Made by a program: the position numbers and the translations under genes. Below are positions 39,773 to 53,040 of a stretch of DNA of 64,000 nucleotides, one piece after another. The DNA is from Paracoccaceae bacterium (GTDB lineage: Bacteria > Pseudomonadota > Alphaproteobacteria > Rhodobacterales > Rhodobacteraceae), in NCBI GenBank assembly GCA_012103375.1, contig WLWX01000001.1, forward strand, positions 124,001 to 188,000. The letters are read 5' to 3'. The notes below the pieces were generated by a model. It worked only from the letters and a program-made list of their open reading frames with translations. It was not told the DNA's origin and ran no database searches. Each line of letters starts with the position of its first letter. Within the stretch, counting starts at the first letter, position 1.

Positions 39773-40405
39773 TTATTTGGTGCCGAACATCCGGTCGCCT
39801 GCATCGCCAAGACCCGGCACGATATAGCCCAGTTCATTCAGGTGGCTGTCGAGTGAGGCGGTCACAATCGGCACATCTGGATGCGCTTCTTTCATGCGGG
39901 CGACGCCTTCGGGGGCGGCCAGCAGGCAGAGGAACCGGATGTTCGTGGCCCCCGCCCCTTTCAGCAGGTCGATGGCCGCGGCCGAGCTGTTGCCTGTGGC
40001 CAGCATCGGATCGACCGCGATGACCAGACGTTCATCCAACTGGCCCGGCACCTTGAAATAATATTGCACCGGCTGCAGCGTTTCTTCGTCCCGGTAGAGG
40101 CCGACAAATCCGACGCGCGCACTTGGGATCAACTCCAACACGCCGTCCAGCAACCCGTTGCCCGCCCGCAGGATAGAGATCAGCGCCAGCTTGCGCCCGT
40201 CCAGCGTTGGCGCGTGCATTTTTTCCAGCGGGGTTTCGATTTCATGCGTCGTCATCGGCAGTTCGCGCGTCACCTCATAGGCCAGCAACATGCTGATTTC
40301 GCGCAACAACTGGCGGAACACGGCGGTCGGCGTCTCAACCTCGCGCATCAGCGAAAGTTTGTGCTGCACCAGCGGGTGATCGACGATGGTCAGGTAATCG
40401 CTCAT
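39773..40405 (-). CDS. upp: Uracil phosphoribosyltransferase
   Basis: Converts uracil and PRPP to UMP, completing pyrimidine salvage. 210 residues. PRPP-binding loop [18 protein letters not shown], uracil-binding segment [18 protein letters not shown] at the C-terminus and [11 protein letters not shown] in the middle. Last gene of the cdd-deoA-deoB-add-upp operon; the start overlaps the add stop (ATGA). Confidence 0.96.
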   Translation of the reverse strand: MSDYLTIVDHPLVQHKLSLMREVETPTAVFRQLLREISMLLAYEVTRELPMTTHEIETPLEKMHAPTLDGRKLALISILRAGNGLLDGVLELIPSARVGFVGLYRDEETLQPVQYYFKVPGQLDERLVIAVDPMLATGNSSAAAIDLLKGAGATNIRFLCLLAAPEGVARMKEAHPDVPIVTASLDSHLNELGYIVPGLGDAGDRMFGTK

Positions 40406-41391
40406 GTGGTCGGCTCCAGTCGTTTCGCCAGTTTCGCGCGGGTGTCGTCGTCGCAGAAGGCGGCGTCGAGTGCAATCCGGTTCAGCGTCAGGAATTCGCC
40501 GTCGTCCCAGTCAAACGCATCGTTCAGGCGGTCGAATTCGTGGCGCATGGTGGTGTGGAAGAACGGCGGGTCGTCGGTCGAGACGGTGCATCTCACACCA
40601 GCGCGGCGAAGCTGGTCGATCGGATGGGACCGGACATCCGGGTAGAGGCCCAGCGCGACGTTGGAGCCGGGGCAAACCTCGAGCACGACGCCGTCTTCGG
40701 CAAGCTGGTCAACCAGTGCCGGGTCTTCGATGGAGCGCACACCGTGGCCGATACGTTCGACCCGCAGGTGGTCGAGGGCGTCCCGTACCGACTGCGGCCC
40801 GCCCCATTCGCCCGCATGGGTGGTCAGGCGCAGGCCAGCCTCGCGCGCGCAATCGAAGGACCAGACGAAATCAGCTTGGGAGAATTTCGCCTCGTCCCCG
40901 CCCATGCCCCAGCCCGTAACAAAACCGCCCGCCGTTTCCACCGCGCAGCGAGCTGTTTCGCGCGCCGCATCGGGGCCTTCGTGGCGCACGGCTGTGACAA
41001 TGCCACGGGTGACGATACCGTCTGCCGCTTCGGCATCATCGGCCGCGGTCTTGATCGCGGCGAGGTAGTCACGCCAGGCTGACAGATCGCGCCCGCCGCA
41101 GAAATCGGGCGACAGGAACATCTCGGTGTAGATCACGCCGCTGGCGGCACTTTCTTCCAGCACCGCACGGGTCAGGCGATAGAAGTCATCGGGCGTTTGC
41201 AGCACGGCGGTCGCCGCCTCGTAAACCTTCAGGAATTCCCAGAAATCCTTGAAGGCATAGTTGCCCTGATCGTCGAACACGCCCGCCAGGTTCACCGATT
41301 TTTCGGCCGCCAGCCCGCGGATGAAGGCAGGCGGCGCGGCGCCTTCCAGATGCAAATGAAGCTCAATCTTGGGATGGTCAGAAACACTCAT
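40402..41391 (-). CDS. add: Adenosine (or adenine) deaminase
   Basis: Zinc hydrolase deaminating adenosine to inosine. 329 residues. HxH motif ELHLHLEG at residues 10-17, catalytic Glu in [10 protein letters not shown], zinc ligands in RIGHGVRS and VSTDDPPFF. Such alphaproteobacterial Add proteins can also act on other purines, so substrate range is open. ATG 41391 overlaps the deoB stop; the longer frame reads deoB out of frame. Confidence 0.93.
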   Translation of the reverse strand: MSVSDHPKIELHLHLEGAAPPAFIRGLAAEKSVNLAGVFDDQGNYAFKDFWEFLKVYEAATAVLQTPDDFYRLTRAVLEESAASGVIYTEMFLSPDFCGGRDLSAWRDYLAAIKTAADDAEAADGIVTRGIVTAVRHEGPDAARETARCAVETAGGFVTGWGMGGDEAKFSQADFVWSFDCAREAGLRLTTHAGEWGGPQSVRDALDHLRVERIGHGVRSIEDPALVDQLAEDGVVLEVCPGSNVALGLYPDVRSHPIDQLRRAGVRCTVSTDDPPFFHTTMRHEFDRLNDAFDWDDGEFLTLNRIALDAAFCDDDTRAKLAKRLEPTT

Positions 41392-42596
41392 AGAAATGAC
41401 TTTCCGGGGCCTTGAGAGGGAATGTTGAGGTGGGCGGCAACGCTTGCCGCGACATCGACGAAGGCGATCTGGCCAAGCGCGCGGGCGGGCGCGTCCGGGC
41501 CGCCGAACTTGGCGATGACAGGCGCACGCTCGCGCGTGTGATCGGTGCCAGTCCATGTCGGGTCATTGCCGTGGTCGGCGGTGAACAGGATCAGGTCGTC
41601 GGGCAACAGGCGGTCCAGCATTCGCGGCAATTGCGAGTCAAACCATTCCAGATGCCGGGCATATCCGGCGGGGTCGCGGCGGTGGCCATAAAGGCTGTCG
41701 AATTCGACGAAATTGGCGAAGGTGAACGATCCGTCGGGGGCCGCGTCCATGACCTCCAACAAGTGTTCCATCAGTTCGGCGTCGGTGCCTTTGCGGTTCT
41801 CATCAATGCCCCGCATCGAGAAAATGTCGCCGATCTTGCCGACCGCGATCACCTGACGGCCCGCCCCCTGCACCCAGTCGCACAGCGTGGGCGACGGCGG
41901 GTCGATGGCGAAATCCTTGCGGTTTTTGGTTCGGGAGAATCCGCCCTCAGCGTCGCCAATATAGGGTCGCGCGATAACCCGACCGACCTTCATGGCATGC
42001 AGGGTTGGTGCCAGCTGCTTGCAAAGGTCCAGCAGGCGGTCGAGGCCGAAGTGTTCCTCATGCGCGGCAATCTGGAACACGGAATCCGCCGAGGTATAGC
42101 AGATCGGCCAGCCAGTTTCGATATGTCGCGCGCCCTCATCCGCGATCACGACAGTGCCCGAAGCGTGTCGGTTGCCAAGGATGCCTTCGGTGCCTGCGAT
42201 CCGGCACACCTCGGCCACCAGGTCATCGGGAAAGGCTGGTTCCATGTCCGGGAAATAGGTCCAGTCCCAGGGCACCGGCACCCCGGCCAGTTCCCAATGG
42301 CCGGACGGTGTGTCCTTGCCCGGCGAAACCTCGGTCGCCGCCCCCCAGAGGCCGGTCGGCGTCGCCTCCAACCCAGGCGCTTCGATGCCCGAGGCCAGCC
42401 GGACCGCCGCGCCAAGGCCCAGCGCGTCCAGGTTCGGCATTTGCAATGGTCCTGCGCGCCCGTCATCGGCCCGCCCGGCGGCGCAGTCTTCTGCGATATG
42501 GGCCAGCGTGTTGGATCCGGCGTCGCCAAAGGCTTCGGCATCCGGCGCACCGCCAATCCCAACGGAATCAAGGACAACAAGAATGGCGCGGGGCAT
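41388..42596 (-). CDS. deoB: Phosphopentomutase
   Basis: Interconverts (deoxy)ribose-1-phosphate and -5-phosphate, feeding the sugar from deoA into central metabolism. 402 residues. Metal-binding residues in VVLDSVGIGG (N-term) and FTADHGNDPTW; GKDTPSGHWE and SADSVFQIAAHEE are hallmark motifs of the alkaline-phosphatase-fold enzyme. Start overlaps the deoA stop by 1 base (TGATG). Confidence 0.97.
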   Translation of the reverse strand: MPRAILVVLDSVGIGGAPDAEAFGDAGSNTLAHIAEDCAAGRADDGRAGPLQMPNLDALGLGAAVRLASGIEAPGLEATPTGLWGAATEVSPGKDTPSGHWELAGVPVPWDWTYFPDMEPAFPDDLVAEVCRIAGTEGILGNRHASGTVVIADEGARHIETGWPICYTSADSVFQIAAHEEHFGLDRLLDLCKQLAPTLHAMKVGRVIARPYIGDAEGGFSRTKNRKDFAIDPPSPTLCDWVQGAGRQVIAVGKIGDIFSMRGIDENRKGTDAELMEHLLEVMDAAPDGSFTFANFVEFDSLYGHRRDPAGYARHLEWFDSQLPRMLDRLLPDDLILFTADHGNDPTWTGTDHTRERAPVIAKFGGPDAPARALGQIAFVDVAASVAAHLNIPSQGPGKSFL

Positions 42597-43903
42597 CAGG
42601 GCAGCCTCAGATGAACAAGGGGTGGGAGGTCGGGCAAAGTGTCGCTGATCCGGATCGCATTGGCCAGCGCGGTTGCCGCAGCCTCGCCCGCTTCACGACT
42701 GGATGCGTGGATTTGCAGCAGCGGTTCGCGGGCGTCAACCTCATCACCCAGCGCGCGAATTCCGGTCAGCCCGACCGAGGCGTCGATGGTCTGCCCCTGT
42801 ACCAACCGTCCACCGCCAAGGCGCACGACAACCTCGCCCATCATCCGCGCGTCCATCGCCGCGACATAGCCGGTTGCGGGCGCGGGTAAGTCAATGACCA
42901 CAGGGGCCGCAGGCAGGCGGTCGCGCCAGCGGTCGGTGAAATCCGCCGGGCCACCCATGGCGGTGATCATTGCGCCGAACCGTTCCAGCGCAGCGCCCGA
43001 TGCGATTGCACCTGCTACCATTCCCGCGCCTTCAGCGCTGTCGCTTGCCAATCCGGCCAGCTTCAGAACCGTGCCGCCCAGTTCACAGGTGATCTGCGAC
43101 AGGCCGGAATCCGTGTCGCCGTCCACCAGTGCCTCCATCACCTCGATCACCTCAAGCGCATTGCCGACCGCCGGGGCAAGCGGTTGGTTCATATCGGTGA
43201 TCAGGGCGGCGGTTGCGCAGCCCGCGCCATTCGCTGTTCCGACCAGCGCGTCGGCCAGCTCCGTTGCGTCCTGGGTCGTGGCCATGAAAGCGCCGCTGCC
43301 GACTTTTACGTCCAGCACCAAAGCCTCAAGCCCCGCAGCCAGCTTCTTGGACAGGATCGAGGCGGTTATCAGATCAACACTATCCACCGTCGACGTCACA
43401 TCGCGCACCGCGTAAAGGCGCCGATCAGCCGGAGCGATATCACCGCTTGCCGCGACGATTGCGGCCCCGGCGCTGGCGACGATCCTACGGAACGCATCCT
43501 CGGGCTGTTCAGTGGTCAGCCCCGGTATCGCCTCCAGCTTGTCCAACGTGCCGCCGGTATGCCCCAGCCCCCGGCCCGAGATCATAGGCACATAGGCGCC
43601 CAAAGCGGCCAGTGCCGGGGCCAGCAGCAGCGAAACACAATCACCCACCCCGCCCGTGGAATGCTTGTCGAGTACCGGACCGGGCATGTCCCAGTGCAAG
43701 ACCTCTCCGCTGTCGCGCATGGCGCGCGTCAGGGCAACGCGCCCGGCGTCGCCCAACCCGTTCAGGCAGACGGCCATCGCAAACGCCCCGGCCTGCGCGT
43801 CAGTGACCGAGCCATCGGCAAGACCCGCCGCGAACGCCGCAATGTCATCATCCTTTGGTCGGTCGCCGTTGCGCAGCGTCGCGATGACATCGCGCGCGAT
43901 CAT
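42596..43903 (-). CDS. deoA: Thymidine phosphorylase
   Basis: Phosphorolysis of thymidine or deoxyuridine to the base and deoxyribose-1-phosphate. 435 residues. Phosphate-binding signature LDKHSTGGVGDCVSLLLAP near residue 80, MISGRGLGHTGGTLDKLEAI, and the C-terminal barrel-sandwich domain. ATG overlaps cdd stop (ATGA). Confidence 0.97.
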   Translation of the reverse strand: MIARDVIATLRNGDRPKDDDIAAFAAGLADGSVTDAQAGAFAMAVCLNGLGDAGRVALTRAMRDSGEVLHWDMPGPVLDKHSTGGVGDCVSLLLAPALAALGAYVPMISGRGLGHTGGTLDKLEAIPGLTTEQPEDAFRRIVASAGAAIVAASGDIAPADRRLYAVRDVTSTVDSVDLITASILSKKLAAGLEALVLDVKVGSGAFMATTQDATELADALVGTANGAGCATAALITDMNQPLAPAVGNALEVIEVMEALVDGDTDSGLSQITCELGGTVLKLAGLASDSAEGAGMVAGAIASGAALERFGAMITAMGGPADFTDRWRDRLPAAPVVIDLPAPATGYVAAMDARMMGEVVVRLGGGRLVQGQTIDASVGLTGIRALGDEVDAREPLLQIHASSREAGEAAATALANAIRISDTLPDLPPLVHLRLP

Positions 43904-44286
43904 GCCAGATCGTCCGCGCCGAAGGCTCCGGGCAGCAGTTCGCCGACGGTGGTTTGACGTGTCGCGCCCCCGGCCGTGGCCATCGTGACCGTCACGTCGG
44001 CGGTTGCGAATTCAGCCAGCTTCTGGCGGCAGCCGCCGCAGGGCGGAACCGGGCGCGGTGCATCAGCGATCACCGCAACCTCCTGAATGCGCGTCTGACC
44101 GGCGGCAACCATCGCCGCAATCGCACCCGCCTCGGCGCAGGTTCCTTCGGGATAGGCCGCGTTTTCCACGTTGCAACCGGTGTAAACAACGCCGTCAGCA
44201 GCCCGGATCGCCGCGCCGACCCTGAAGTTCGAATAGGGGGCATGGGCGTTGTCACGCACCAAGCGCGCTGCATCCAAAAGCGTCAT
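43900..44286 (-). CDS. cdd: Cytidine deaminase (homotetrameric type)
   Basis: Deaminates cytidine or deoxycytidine. 128 residues. Zinc site: Cys and catalytic Glu in GCNVENAAYPEGTCAEAGAI and the PPCGGCRQ motif. ATG 44286 has AAAGG seven bases upstream; the in-frame ATG at 44301 lies in that ribosome-binding site. First gene of the five-gene salvage operon; its promoter must lie in the 121 bp up to 44408. Confidence 0.95.
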   Translation of the reverse strand: MTLLDAARLVRDNAHAPYSNFRVGAAIRAADGVVYTGCNVENAAYPEGTCAEAGAIAAMVAAGQTRIQEVAVIADAPRPVPPCGGCRQKLAEFATADVTVTMATAGGATRQTTVGELLPGAFGADDLA

Positions 44287-44407
44287 CTGCTGGCCTTTCA
44301 TTAAAGCATGCCGCAAGCGTGGCGCGGGCGCGCGCTGATTGCAAGCGGCTGGGGAATTGGTGTGGTTCGCAACCTTTGGCAGCAGACTCTGGACAAGGAA
44401 GGGCGGC

Positions 44408-45490
44408 TCAAGTCCGGGTCTGAAACACACCGGGAAGCGACACTTCGAGGAGTTCAAGGTCGTCGCTGGGATCGGCGTAGCGTGTGTTCATGCCAGGCGG
44501 TATGACGAAGGCGTCGCCGGGTTCCAGTGCGTGGGGATCCTTGCCCTCCCCTTCCAGCGTCATGGTTCCGTCCATCACGAAGGTGAACAGGATGTCGCAG
44601 TCATGGTTGGTCCAGCCCGGCGCGCCCTCGCCCCGGCGAATGACGTGGACACCGGCGACGTCGGCGGTGTGTTCCGCGATAGTCGTATCGCGCGACTGAT
44701 ACCCCGGCAGCCGGAAGGGTGACCAGGTGGCCGCGTCGGCCTTGTGGTGGACAAACCGCTGGCCCTGAAATTCCCGTTCCGGGTTCACGGTGCCGTTGGG
44801 CAGGGTCATGTCGTGGTCGATTGTGGTTATGTGCTCGGCCGGGACGCCAATCTCGATCACTTCGATATTGTCGGATGCGAACAGCACCCGGTGGCGGATT
44901 TTCGGCGGCTGGATGACGCAGTTGCCGGCCATCAGGCGAAACGGCTCTCCCTGATCTTCGTACACAAGGTCGACCCAGCCGCGATAACAGAAGATCAACT
45001 GGAAACCGACGGTGTGATAGTGCACGACATCCGGCACCGAGCCGCCGTCGGGAATGCGGATGTGGCTGGCGATGATCGACCCGCCCAGACGATCCGGGAT
45101 CAGATCGCGGTAGTGCATTCCTGCGCGCCCGATGACCCAAGGGGCTTGATCTGCCAGGCGGCGTACCACGAAAGCGTGCTACGTGTCGGGCATGATGACG
45201 GGCGGGTTCAGGTCGTCAATCTCGACCTTCGTGCCGCCGGGGCTGGTCAGGCTGCGCTGGCCTTTGGCGAAATCATCCGGCGCCACGCACAGAATACGAA
45301 GCGTTGCAGGTTCACCCCCGGCATCCGCATCGGCCCGTACCCGCAATCCGTGCCCGGAAAACACCGCCACCGCCGGATCGTCGGCGGGATAGATCGAATC
45401 CATCCGCATCCCAAGCAGCTTGGTAAAGAACGGAATGTCCTTGCGCAGGTCACGTGTCGGAATGCGAATTTCGGCGCGCGTCTCAGTCAT
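44408..45490 (-). pseudogene. VOC-cupin fusion protein, interrupted by an amber codon
   Basis: ATG 45490 starts a glyoxalase/VOC-type domain (RIPTRDLRKDIPFFTKLLGM) of 103 residues ending NPPVIMPDT at TAG 45179-45181. Reading the same frame past the stop gives HAFVVRRLADQAPWVIGRAG, the start of a bicupin domain (GSVPDVVHYHTVGFQLIFCY, PGDAFVIPPGMNTRY). CAG (Gln) to TAG would explain it. Alternatively these are two adjacent genes, the second starting at GTG 45169, but no ribosome-binding site is seen and the frame continuity argues for one gene. Catalytic role unknown. Confidence 0.72.
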
Positions 45491-45616
45491 TGTTGCCCTC
45501 AAGGTTCAATTTCGGGCAGAGTGGCGGGACGGCACCGCAATGACAAGTGCAAGCAAGCCAGGATAGTGCGGCAAATTGGATAGTTTACCATTGAACTATC
45601 GACAGAAGGGACTGAG

Positions 45617-47896
45617 ATGAGCGACCAGAAAAAAGAAGATCTGCGACGGGCGGCGCTTGGCTATCACCAGTTTCCGCGCCCCGGAAAGCTTGAGATCAAC
45701 GCCACCAAGCCGCTGGCCAATGGCCGCGACCTCAGTCTTGCCTATTCCCCCGGCGTTGCCGCCGCCTGCATCGAGATCAAGAACGATCCGGCGACGGCAA
45801 GTCTGTATACCGGGCGCGCCAATCAGGTGGCTGTGGTCAGCAATGGCACCGCCGTTCTGGGCCTGGGCAATATTGGCGCGCTGGCCTCCAAACCGGTGAT
45901 GGAGGGTAAGGCGGTTCTGTTCAAGAAATTCGCCAACATCGACTGCTTCGATATCGAAGTGGATCAGTCCGATCCTGAAAAGCTGGCCGAGATCGTCTGC
46001 GCGCTGGAACCGACCTTTGGCGCGATCAATCTGGAAGATATCAAAGCGCCCGATTGCTTTATCGTTGAACGCATTTGCCGTGAACGGATGAACATTCCGG
46101 TTTTCCACGACGACCAGCATGGCACGGCAATCGTCGTCGGGGCCGCAGCGACGAATGCGCTGCATGTCGCGGGAAAGGATTTTGCGGATATCAAAGTCGT
46201 CTCGACCGGGGGCGGGGCGGCGGGGATTGCCTGCCTCAACATGCTGCTGAAACTTGGCGTCAAGCGCGAAAACGTCTGGCTGGTCGACATTGCCGGGCTG
46301 GTCTGGGACGGGCGCACCGAAGAGATGACGCCCCAAAAGGCGGAATACGCGCAGAAGTCAGATCTGCGCACGCTGGACGATGTCGTCGATGGGGCGGACC
46401 TGTTCCTGGGCCTCAGCGGTGGTGGCATCCTCAAGCCCGAGATGGTGGCGCGCATGGCGGACAGCCCGATCATCTTCGCGCTTGCCAATCCCGAACCCGA
46501 GATCGATCCAGAAGATGCCCGACAGGTTGCCCCCAAGGCGTTGATTGCCACCGGCCGGTCTGATTACCCCAATCAGGTCAACAACGTGTTGTGTTTTCCG
46601 TTCATCTTTCGCGGCGCGCTGGATGTCGGCGCGACCGACATCAATGACGAGATGAAGCTGGCCTGCATTGCCGGCATCGCCGCCCTTGCGCGTCAAACCA
46701 CCAGCGCAGAAGCCGCCGCCGCCTATCAGGGCGAGGCTTTGAATTTCGGCCCCGATTATCTGATTCCCAAACCCTTCGATCCGCGGCTAATGGGTGTCGT
46801 CGCGACAGCCGTTGCAAAGGCGGCGATGGACACCGGCGTTGCCACCCGGCCGCTGGATGACATCGACGCCTACAAGGAAAAATTGGACGAAAGCGTCTTC
46901 CGCTCGGCGCTGATCATGCGCCCGGTGTTCGTGGCCGCCGCCGGTGCACAGCGCCGCATCGTCTTTGCCGAGGGCGAGGATGAGCGGGTTCTGCGCGCCG
47001 CCCATGCGATGTTGCAGGAAACCGTCGATGCGCCGATCCTGATTGGCCGCCCCGAGGTGATCGCCGCGCGGGTCGACCGGATTGGCCTGACCATCGACGC
47101 CAATGCCGAATTCGAAATCGTGAACCCGGAAGATGACCCCCGCTACCGCGATTATTGGACGACATACCACGAAATGCTGCAACGTCAGGGTGTTACCCCG
47201 GATCTGGCCCGCGCAATCCTGCGCACCAACACCACCGCAATCGGGGCCGTCATGGTGCACCGCGGCGACGCGGATTCGCTGATCTGTGGCACATTTGGGC
47301 AGTACCTGTGGCACCTGAACTACATCACCCAGATGCTCGGCACCGGCGGTCTGCACCCGGTCGGCGCGCTGTCCCTGATGATCCAGGAACAAGGGCCGTT
47401 GTTCGTGGCTGACACGCAGGTCCATCCCGAACCGACACCCGAACAGATCGCCGAGACCGTCATCGGGGCCGCGCGCCATGTGCGCCGTTTTGGTGTGGAA
47501 CCCAAGATCGCCATGTGCTCACACAGCCAGTTCGGCAATCTTGACTGCGACACCGGGCGGCGGATGCGCGGCGCACTGGCGATCCTTGACGCCGAACCGC
47601 GCGATTTTGCCTATGAGGGCGAGATGCATGCCGATGCAGCACTAGACGCGGACCTGCGCGCCCGCATCTTCCCAAATGCCCGATTTGAGGGTCCGGCAAA
47701 CACGTTGGTCTTTGCCAACACCGATGCTGCCTCGGGCGTGCGCAACATCCTCAAGATCCGCGCGGGCGGGTTGGAGGTCGGGCCGATCCTGATGGGCATG
47801 GGCAACCGGGCGCATATCGTCACCCCGTCAATCACGGCACGCGGATTGCTGAACATCGCCGCACTGGCAGGGACGCCAGTGGCGACCTATGGCTGA
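45617..47896 (+). CDS. maeB: NADP-dependent malic enzyme, MaeB type (malic enzyme + phosphotransacetylase-like domain)
   Basis: Oxidative decarboxylation of malate to pyruvate. 759 residues. Residues 1-430 form the malic enzyme domain ([47 protein letters not shown] as the NAD(P) site). From about 440 a phosphotransacetylase-like domain ([38 protein letters not shown]) gives allosteric control in this class. Complete and undamaged. Eight bases overlap the next gene. Confidence 0.96.
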   Translation: MSDQKKEDLRRAALGYHQFPRPGKLEINATKPLANGRDLSLAYSPGVAAACIEIKNDPATASLYTGRANQVAVVSNGTAVLGLGNIGALASKPVMEGKAVLFKKFANIDCFDIEVDQSDPEKLAEIVCALEPTFGAINLEDIKAPDCFIVERICRERMNIPVFHDDQHGTAIVVGAAATNALHVAGKDFADIKVVSTGGGAAGIACLNMLLKLGVKRENVWLVDIAGLVWDGRTEEMTPQKAEYAQKSDLRTLDDVVDGADLFLGLSGGGILKPEMVARMADSPIIFALANPEPEIDPEDARQVAPKALIATGRSDYPNQVNNVLCFPFIFRGALDVGATDINDEMKLACIAGIAALARQTTSAEAAAAYQGEALNFGPDYLIPKPFDPRLMGVVATAVAKAAMDTGVATRPLDDIDAYKEKLDESVFRSALIMRPVFVAAAGAQRRIVFAEGEDERVLRAAHAMLQETVDAPILIGRPEVIAARVDRIGLTIDANAEFEIVNPEDDPRYRDYWTTYHEMLQRQGVTPDLARAILRTNTTAIGAVMVHRGDADSLICGTFGQYLWHLNYITQMLGTGGLHPVGALSLMIQEQGPLFVADTQVHPEPTPEQIAETVIGAARHVRRFGVEPKIAMCSHSQFGNLDCDTGRRMRGALAILDAEPRDFAYEGEMHADAALDADLRARIFPNARFEGPANTLVFANTDAASGVRNILKIRAGGLEVGPILMGMGNRAHIVTPSITARGLLNIAALAGTPVATYG

Positions 47897-48596
47897 GATC
47901 GCAACACCGGATCGCTGGCATCTGATGTCATTCCCGCGGTCCGGAAACCATCTGCTGCGCACCTTGATCGAGGTGATGTCCGCCAGACCAACCGTCGGCA
48001 GCCCCGGCAATCATAAGGACCTGCCGATACACCGGACCGTCGCGGCGCAGGGCACCGGGAATATAACAATCCGCAATCCGACGCCCATTGGTTTTAAGTC
48101 GCACCGCCCACCTCAAGCGGTTCAATACGAAACCATCGCGCCCGGCGTCTGGGGCCTGATCTACCTGACCCGCGATCCGCGAGAGGCGATTGCCTCACAC
48201 GCGGCGCGCGGCAAACCGCGACTGCCCGACCGGCTGCCGATTGTCCGCTCAATCAGATACCGTCGAAGAGTGCGCGACCTGGCGAAACGGTATGAGGATA
48301 CGCTGTCGTTTTGCGAAAGTTTCGCCCCGGCGCGCCGATTCCACTTTCGGTTCGAAGACCTGACCGACCCGCTTGCCCGGCACCAGACGATCAAAAAATT
48401 GGCAGCGATCATGCATCTGCAACCACCCGACGCGGACGACCTCGACGCCATCTATGAAATGGCAAGAACCGCACAATCCTCGCTCCAGCGGCGGCGGCAC
48501 AAGCAAAAGGCGCGGATCGCCGGTTTTGTACCGCCCAGCCTGCACTATGATCGGCTGTTGCACCGAATAGAGCAGGCCGATTCCAGCACCGCTTGA
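47889..48596 (+). CDS. Sulfotransferase-domain protein
   Basis: 235 residues. LMSFPRSGNHLLRTLIEVM is the PAPS 5'-loop variant (S-F-P-R-S-G-N-H) and GLIYLTRDPREAIASHAARG the second PAPS-binding block; FRFEDLTDPLARH fits the family. Cytosolic, acceptor unknown. Start ATG 47889 overlaps the maeB stop by 8 bp, an unusual partner for a metabolic gene, so coupling may be only transcriptional. Confidence 0.8.
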   Translation: MAEIATPDRWHLMSFPRSGNHLLRTLIEVMSARPTVGSPGNHKDLPIHRTVAAQGTGNITIRNPTPIGFKSHRPPQAVQYETIAPGVWGLIYLTRDPREAIASHAARGKPRLPDRLPIVRSIRYRRRVRDLAKRYEDTLSFCESFAPARRFHFRFEDLTDPLARHQTIKKLAAIMHLQPPDADDLDAIYEMARTAQSSLQRRRHKQKARIAGFVPPSLHYDRLLHRIEQADSSTA

Positions 48597-48680
48597 CGCG
48601 CAACGGACAGGGCGCTCGTGCCAGCGCTTGCATGCTTGTGGTCGAGCCGCTTAAATCCCATCCGACAAACGGAGCCGAAC

Positions 48681-50573
<1,893 letters not shown>

Positions 50574-50590
50574 CACCGCCCTGCCCGTCA

Positions 50591-50652
50591 CCTTTTTGCA
50601 AATACTCCTGCCGGAGGCATCCGCCAAATCGGGCTGAAAAGCCCGATTTGAA
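50591..50652. repeat. Extragenic repeat site 6 plus hairpin terminator
   Basis: CAAATACTCCTGCCGGAGGC (reverse of the repeat core) is followed by AAATCGGGCT-GAAA-AGCCCGATTT, a perfect 10-bp stem at 50627-50650, suitable as bidirectional terminator between prpE and nadK. Confidence 0.75.
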
Positions 50653-50681
50653 TGAATCATGCGGCGCGAATACGCCTCAAT

Positions 50682-51449
50682 TCAAGTGAACTGCTCGCGG
50701 ATCAGACGTTCTTCCAGCCCGTGACCGGGATCGAACAGGATACGATGGCGGATGTCCGGGTCGCTGCGCACTTCAACCGCGAATACCCGCCCGGCGGATC
50801 GCCCGTCCGCCTCGGCCATCACGGGGCGTTTGGTCGGGTTTATGACCTCGAACCGCACCTTTGCGGCCTTGGGCAACAGCGCGCCGCGCCAGCGTCGGGG
50901 CCGGAACGCCGCCACCGCCGTCAACGCCAACACGTCCGAACCGATCGGCAGGATCGGCCCATGCGCGGAATAATTATACGCCGTCGATCCGGCGGGCGTA
51001 CTGACCAGCGCGCCGTCGCAGACCAGTTCTTCCATGCGTTCACGCCCGTCGACGAATATCCGCAGTTTCGAGGCCTGCGCCCCGGCGCGCAGTAACGAGA
51101 CTTCGTTGATCGCCAACGCCTCTTTGGTGCCGCCATCCTCGCATTCGGCGCGCATGGTCAGCGGGTTTATCACCTCTTCCACCGCTGCCGACAGGCGGTC
51201 GGGCAGATCGTCTTCGCCATATTCGTTCATCAGGAACCCGATGGTGCCGCAGTTCATGCCGTAAACCGGGGCGTCCAGGTCCATTGTTGCGTGCAGCGTT
51301 TGCAGCATGAAGCCGTCGCCGCCCAGCGCAACGATCACATCGGCATCCGCAGCATCAGCACTGCCATAACGCGCACTCAGCGCCGCAAGCGCATCCTGCG
51401 CCTGCGGTGTTTCGCTGGCAAGAAATGCGATCTGGCGGGTGTTGGGCAT
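50682..51449 (-). CDS. nadK: NAD kinase
   Basis: Phosphorylates NAD to NADP. 255 residues from ATG 51449 (GGAAG upstream). GGDG motif in [16 protein letters not shown] near residue 40, [13 protein letters not shown], and [18 protein letters not shown]. Short alphaproteobacterial form. Divergent from glyA, about 134 bp between starts. Longer frame to 51503 has no support. Confidence 0.95.
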   Translation of the reverse strand: MPNTRQIAFLASETPQAQDALAALSARYGSADAADADVIVALGGDGFMLQTLHATMDLDAPVYGMNCGTIGFLMNEYGEDDLPDRLSAAVEEVINPLTMRAECEDGGTKEALAINEVSLLRAGAQASKLRIFVDGRERMEELVCDGALVSTPAGSTAYNYSAHGPILPIGSDVLALTAVAAFRPRRWRGALLPKAAKVRFEVINPTKRPVMAEADGRSAGRVFAVEVRSDPDIRHRILFDPGHGLEERLIREQFT

Positions 51450-51583
51450 CTGCTTCCTTTCAACAATCCGCCAAGTCTTTGCCCGCCGTGCCGCTATTGG
51501 CAAGGGCAGCGACGTTTTGGCGCTTTTTTGACCCAGCCGACCACGATAAAAGCCGCGACAGACCCGGCGAAAGGACCAGCCCC

Positions 51584-52864
51584 ATGTCCAGTGACTTTTT
51601 CACCCGCACCATCGCGTCTTCCGACCCTGAAATCGCCAGTGCCATCGCCCTGGAACACGGTCGCCAGCAGGACGAGATCGAATTGATTGCCTCGGAAAAT
51701 ATCGTCTCTGCGGCGGTGTTAGAGGCGCAGGGCTCGGTCCTGACCAACAAATATGCCGAAGGTTATCCGGGCAAACGTTATTACGGCGGCTGCCAATACG
51801 TTGATATTGCCGAGAATCTGGCGATTGAACGGGCCTGTCAGCTGTTTGATTGCCAATTCGCGAACGTTCAGCCCAATTCCGGCAGCCAGATGAACCAGGC
51901 AGTGTTTCTGGCGCTGCTAAAGCCGGGCGACACGTTCATGGGGCTGGACCTCAACTCGGGCGGTCACTTGACCCACGGGTCGCCCGTCAACATGTCGGGC
52001 AAATGGTTCAACGTGGTCAGCTATGGCGTGCGCCAGCAGGATGAACTGCTGGACATGGAGGACGTTCGCGCCCGCGCGCTGGAACACCGCCCCAAGCTGA
52101 TCATTGCCGGCGGCACCGCCTATTCCCGCATCTGGGACTGGGCCGCGTTCCGCGCCATCGCGGATGAGATCGGCGCCTATCTGATGGTCGACATGGCCCA
52201 TATCGCAGGTCTGGTGGCGGGCGGTCAGCACCCCTCGCCCCTGCCCCACGCCCATGTCTGCACCACCACCACGCATAAATCCCTGCGCGGACCGCGCGGC
52301 GGCATGATCCTGACCAATGACGCGGATATCGCCAAGAAGGTGAATTCCGCCGTCTTCCCGGGCCTTCAGGGCGGTCCGCTGATGCATGTGATTGCGGCCA
52401 AGGCTGTCGCCTTTGGCGAGGCTCTGCGCCCTGAATTCAAGGACTATGCCGCCGCTGTGGTCGCCAATGCGCAGGCGATGGCGGATGAGTTGATGAAGGG
52501 CGGGATCAACATCGTTTCGGGCGGGACGGACAACCACCTGATGCTGGCCGACCTGCGCCCCAAGGGCGTCACCGGCAAAGCGACCGAGGCGACGCTGGGC
52601 CGCGCGCACATCACCTGCAACAAGAACGGGGTTCCGTTCGATCCGGAAAAACCATTTGTGACCAGCGGGATACGCTTGGGCAGCCCGGCGGCAACCTCGC
52701 GCGGGTTCGGCACCGAAGAATTCCGCCAGATCGCCCGCTGGGTAGTCGAAGTTGTGGACGGCCTGGCCGCCAACGGGGACGAAGGCAATGCCGGAGTCGA
52801 AGACCGGATTCGCGGCGAAGTCACCGCACTCTGCGCGCGTTTCCCGATTTATCCGCAGACCTGA
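51584..52864 (+). CDS. glyA: Serine hydroxymethyltransferase
   Basis: PLP enzyme interconverting serine and glycine with tetrahydrofolate. 426 residues from ATG 51584 (AAGGA upstream; the frame is open further but without family residues). PLP lysine in [25 protein letters not shown] and [13 protein letters not shown] near the N-terminus; [17 protein letters not shown] near the C-terminus. No riboswitch was recognised in the 134 bp before it. Confidence 0.97.
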   Translation: MSSDFFTRTIASSDPEIASAIALEHGRQQDEIELIASENIVSAAVLEAQGSVLTNKYAEGYPGKRYYGGCQYVDIAENLAIERACQLFDCQFANVQPNSGSQMNQAVFLALLKPGDTFMGLDLNSGGHLTHGSPVNMSGKWFNVVSYGVRQQDELLDMEDVRARALEHRPKLIIAGGTAYSRIWDWAAFRAIADEIGAYLMVDMAHIAGLVAGGQHPSPLPHAHVCTTTTHKSLRGPRGGMILTNDADIAKKVNSAVFPGLQGGPLMHVIAAKAVAFGEALRPEFKDYAAAVVANAQAMADELMKGGINIVSGGTDNHLMLADLRPKGVTGKATEATLGRAHITCNKNGVPFDPEKPFVTSGIRLGSPAATSRGFGTEEFRQIARWVVEVVDGLAANGDEGNAGVEDRIRGEVTALCARFPIYPQT

Positions 52865-53040
52865 GGCAGGCGTTCTTGCAGCCCCGCGCGTGGCGTCAAA
52901 CCACCGCTGCGGGTGGGCTGCACAACGTCGGCAAACCGTCGGCGAAGTGTATGGCAAACTGTATGGCAGACTGGATGCCCTAAACGCTGGCGGCAGCGTG
53001 GTGTTTCCCCGCGCCAGCCGGGCCCCGCGTTTCTGCCGGG

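Noticed and set aside
41412-42614. 400-codon plus-strand open frame antisense to deoB
   Set aside because: deoB is complete on the other strand with start-stop coupling to its neighbours; the antisense translation shows no motif.
36035-45181. Amber (TAG) recoding to an amino acid
   Set aside because: Both internal stops in the DMT and VOC-cupin genes are TAG, but TAG is also the normal stop of other genes here (for example 18168-18170 and 31351-31353). Mutation is simpler.
52865-53040. Possible tRNA or small RNA between glyA and the DUF1194 gene
   Set aside because: Only a short imperfect tandem repeat (GTATGGCAAACT / GTATGGCAGACT) is seen; no cloverleaf or hairpin terminator could be folded by eye.
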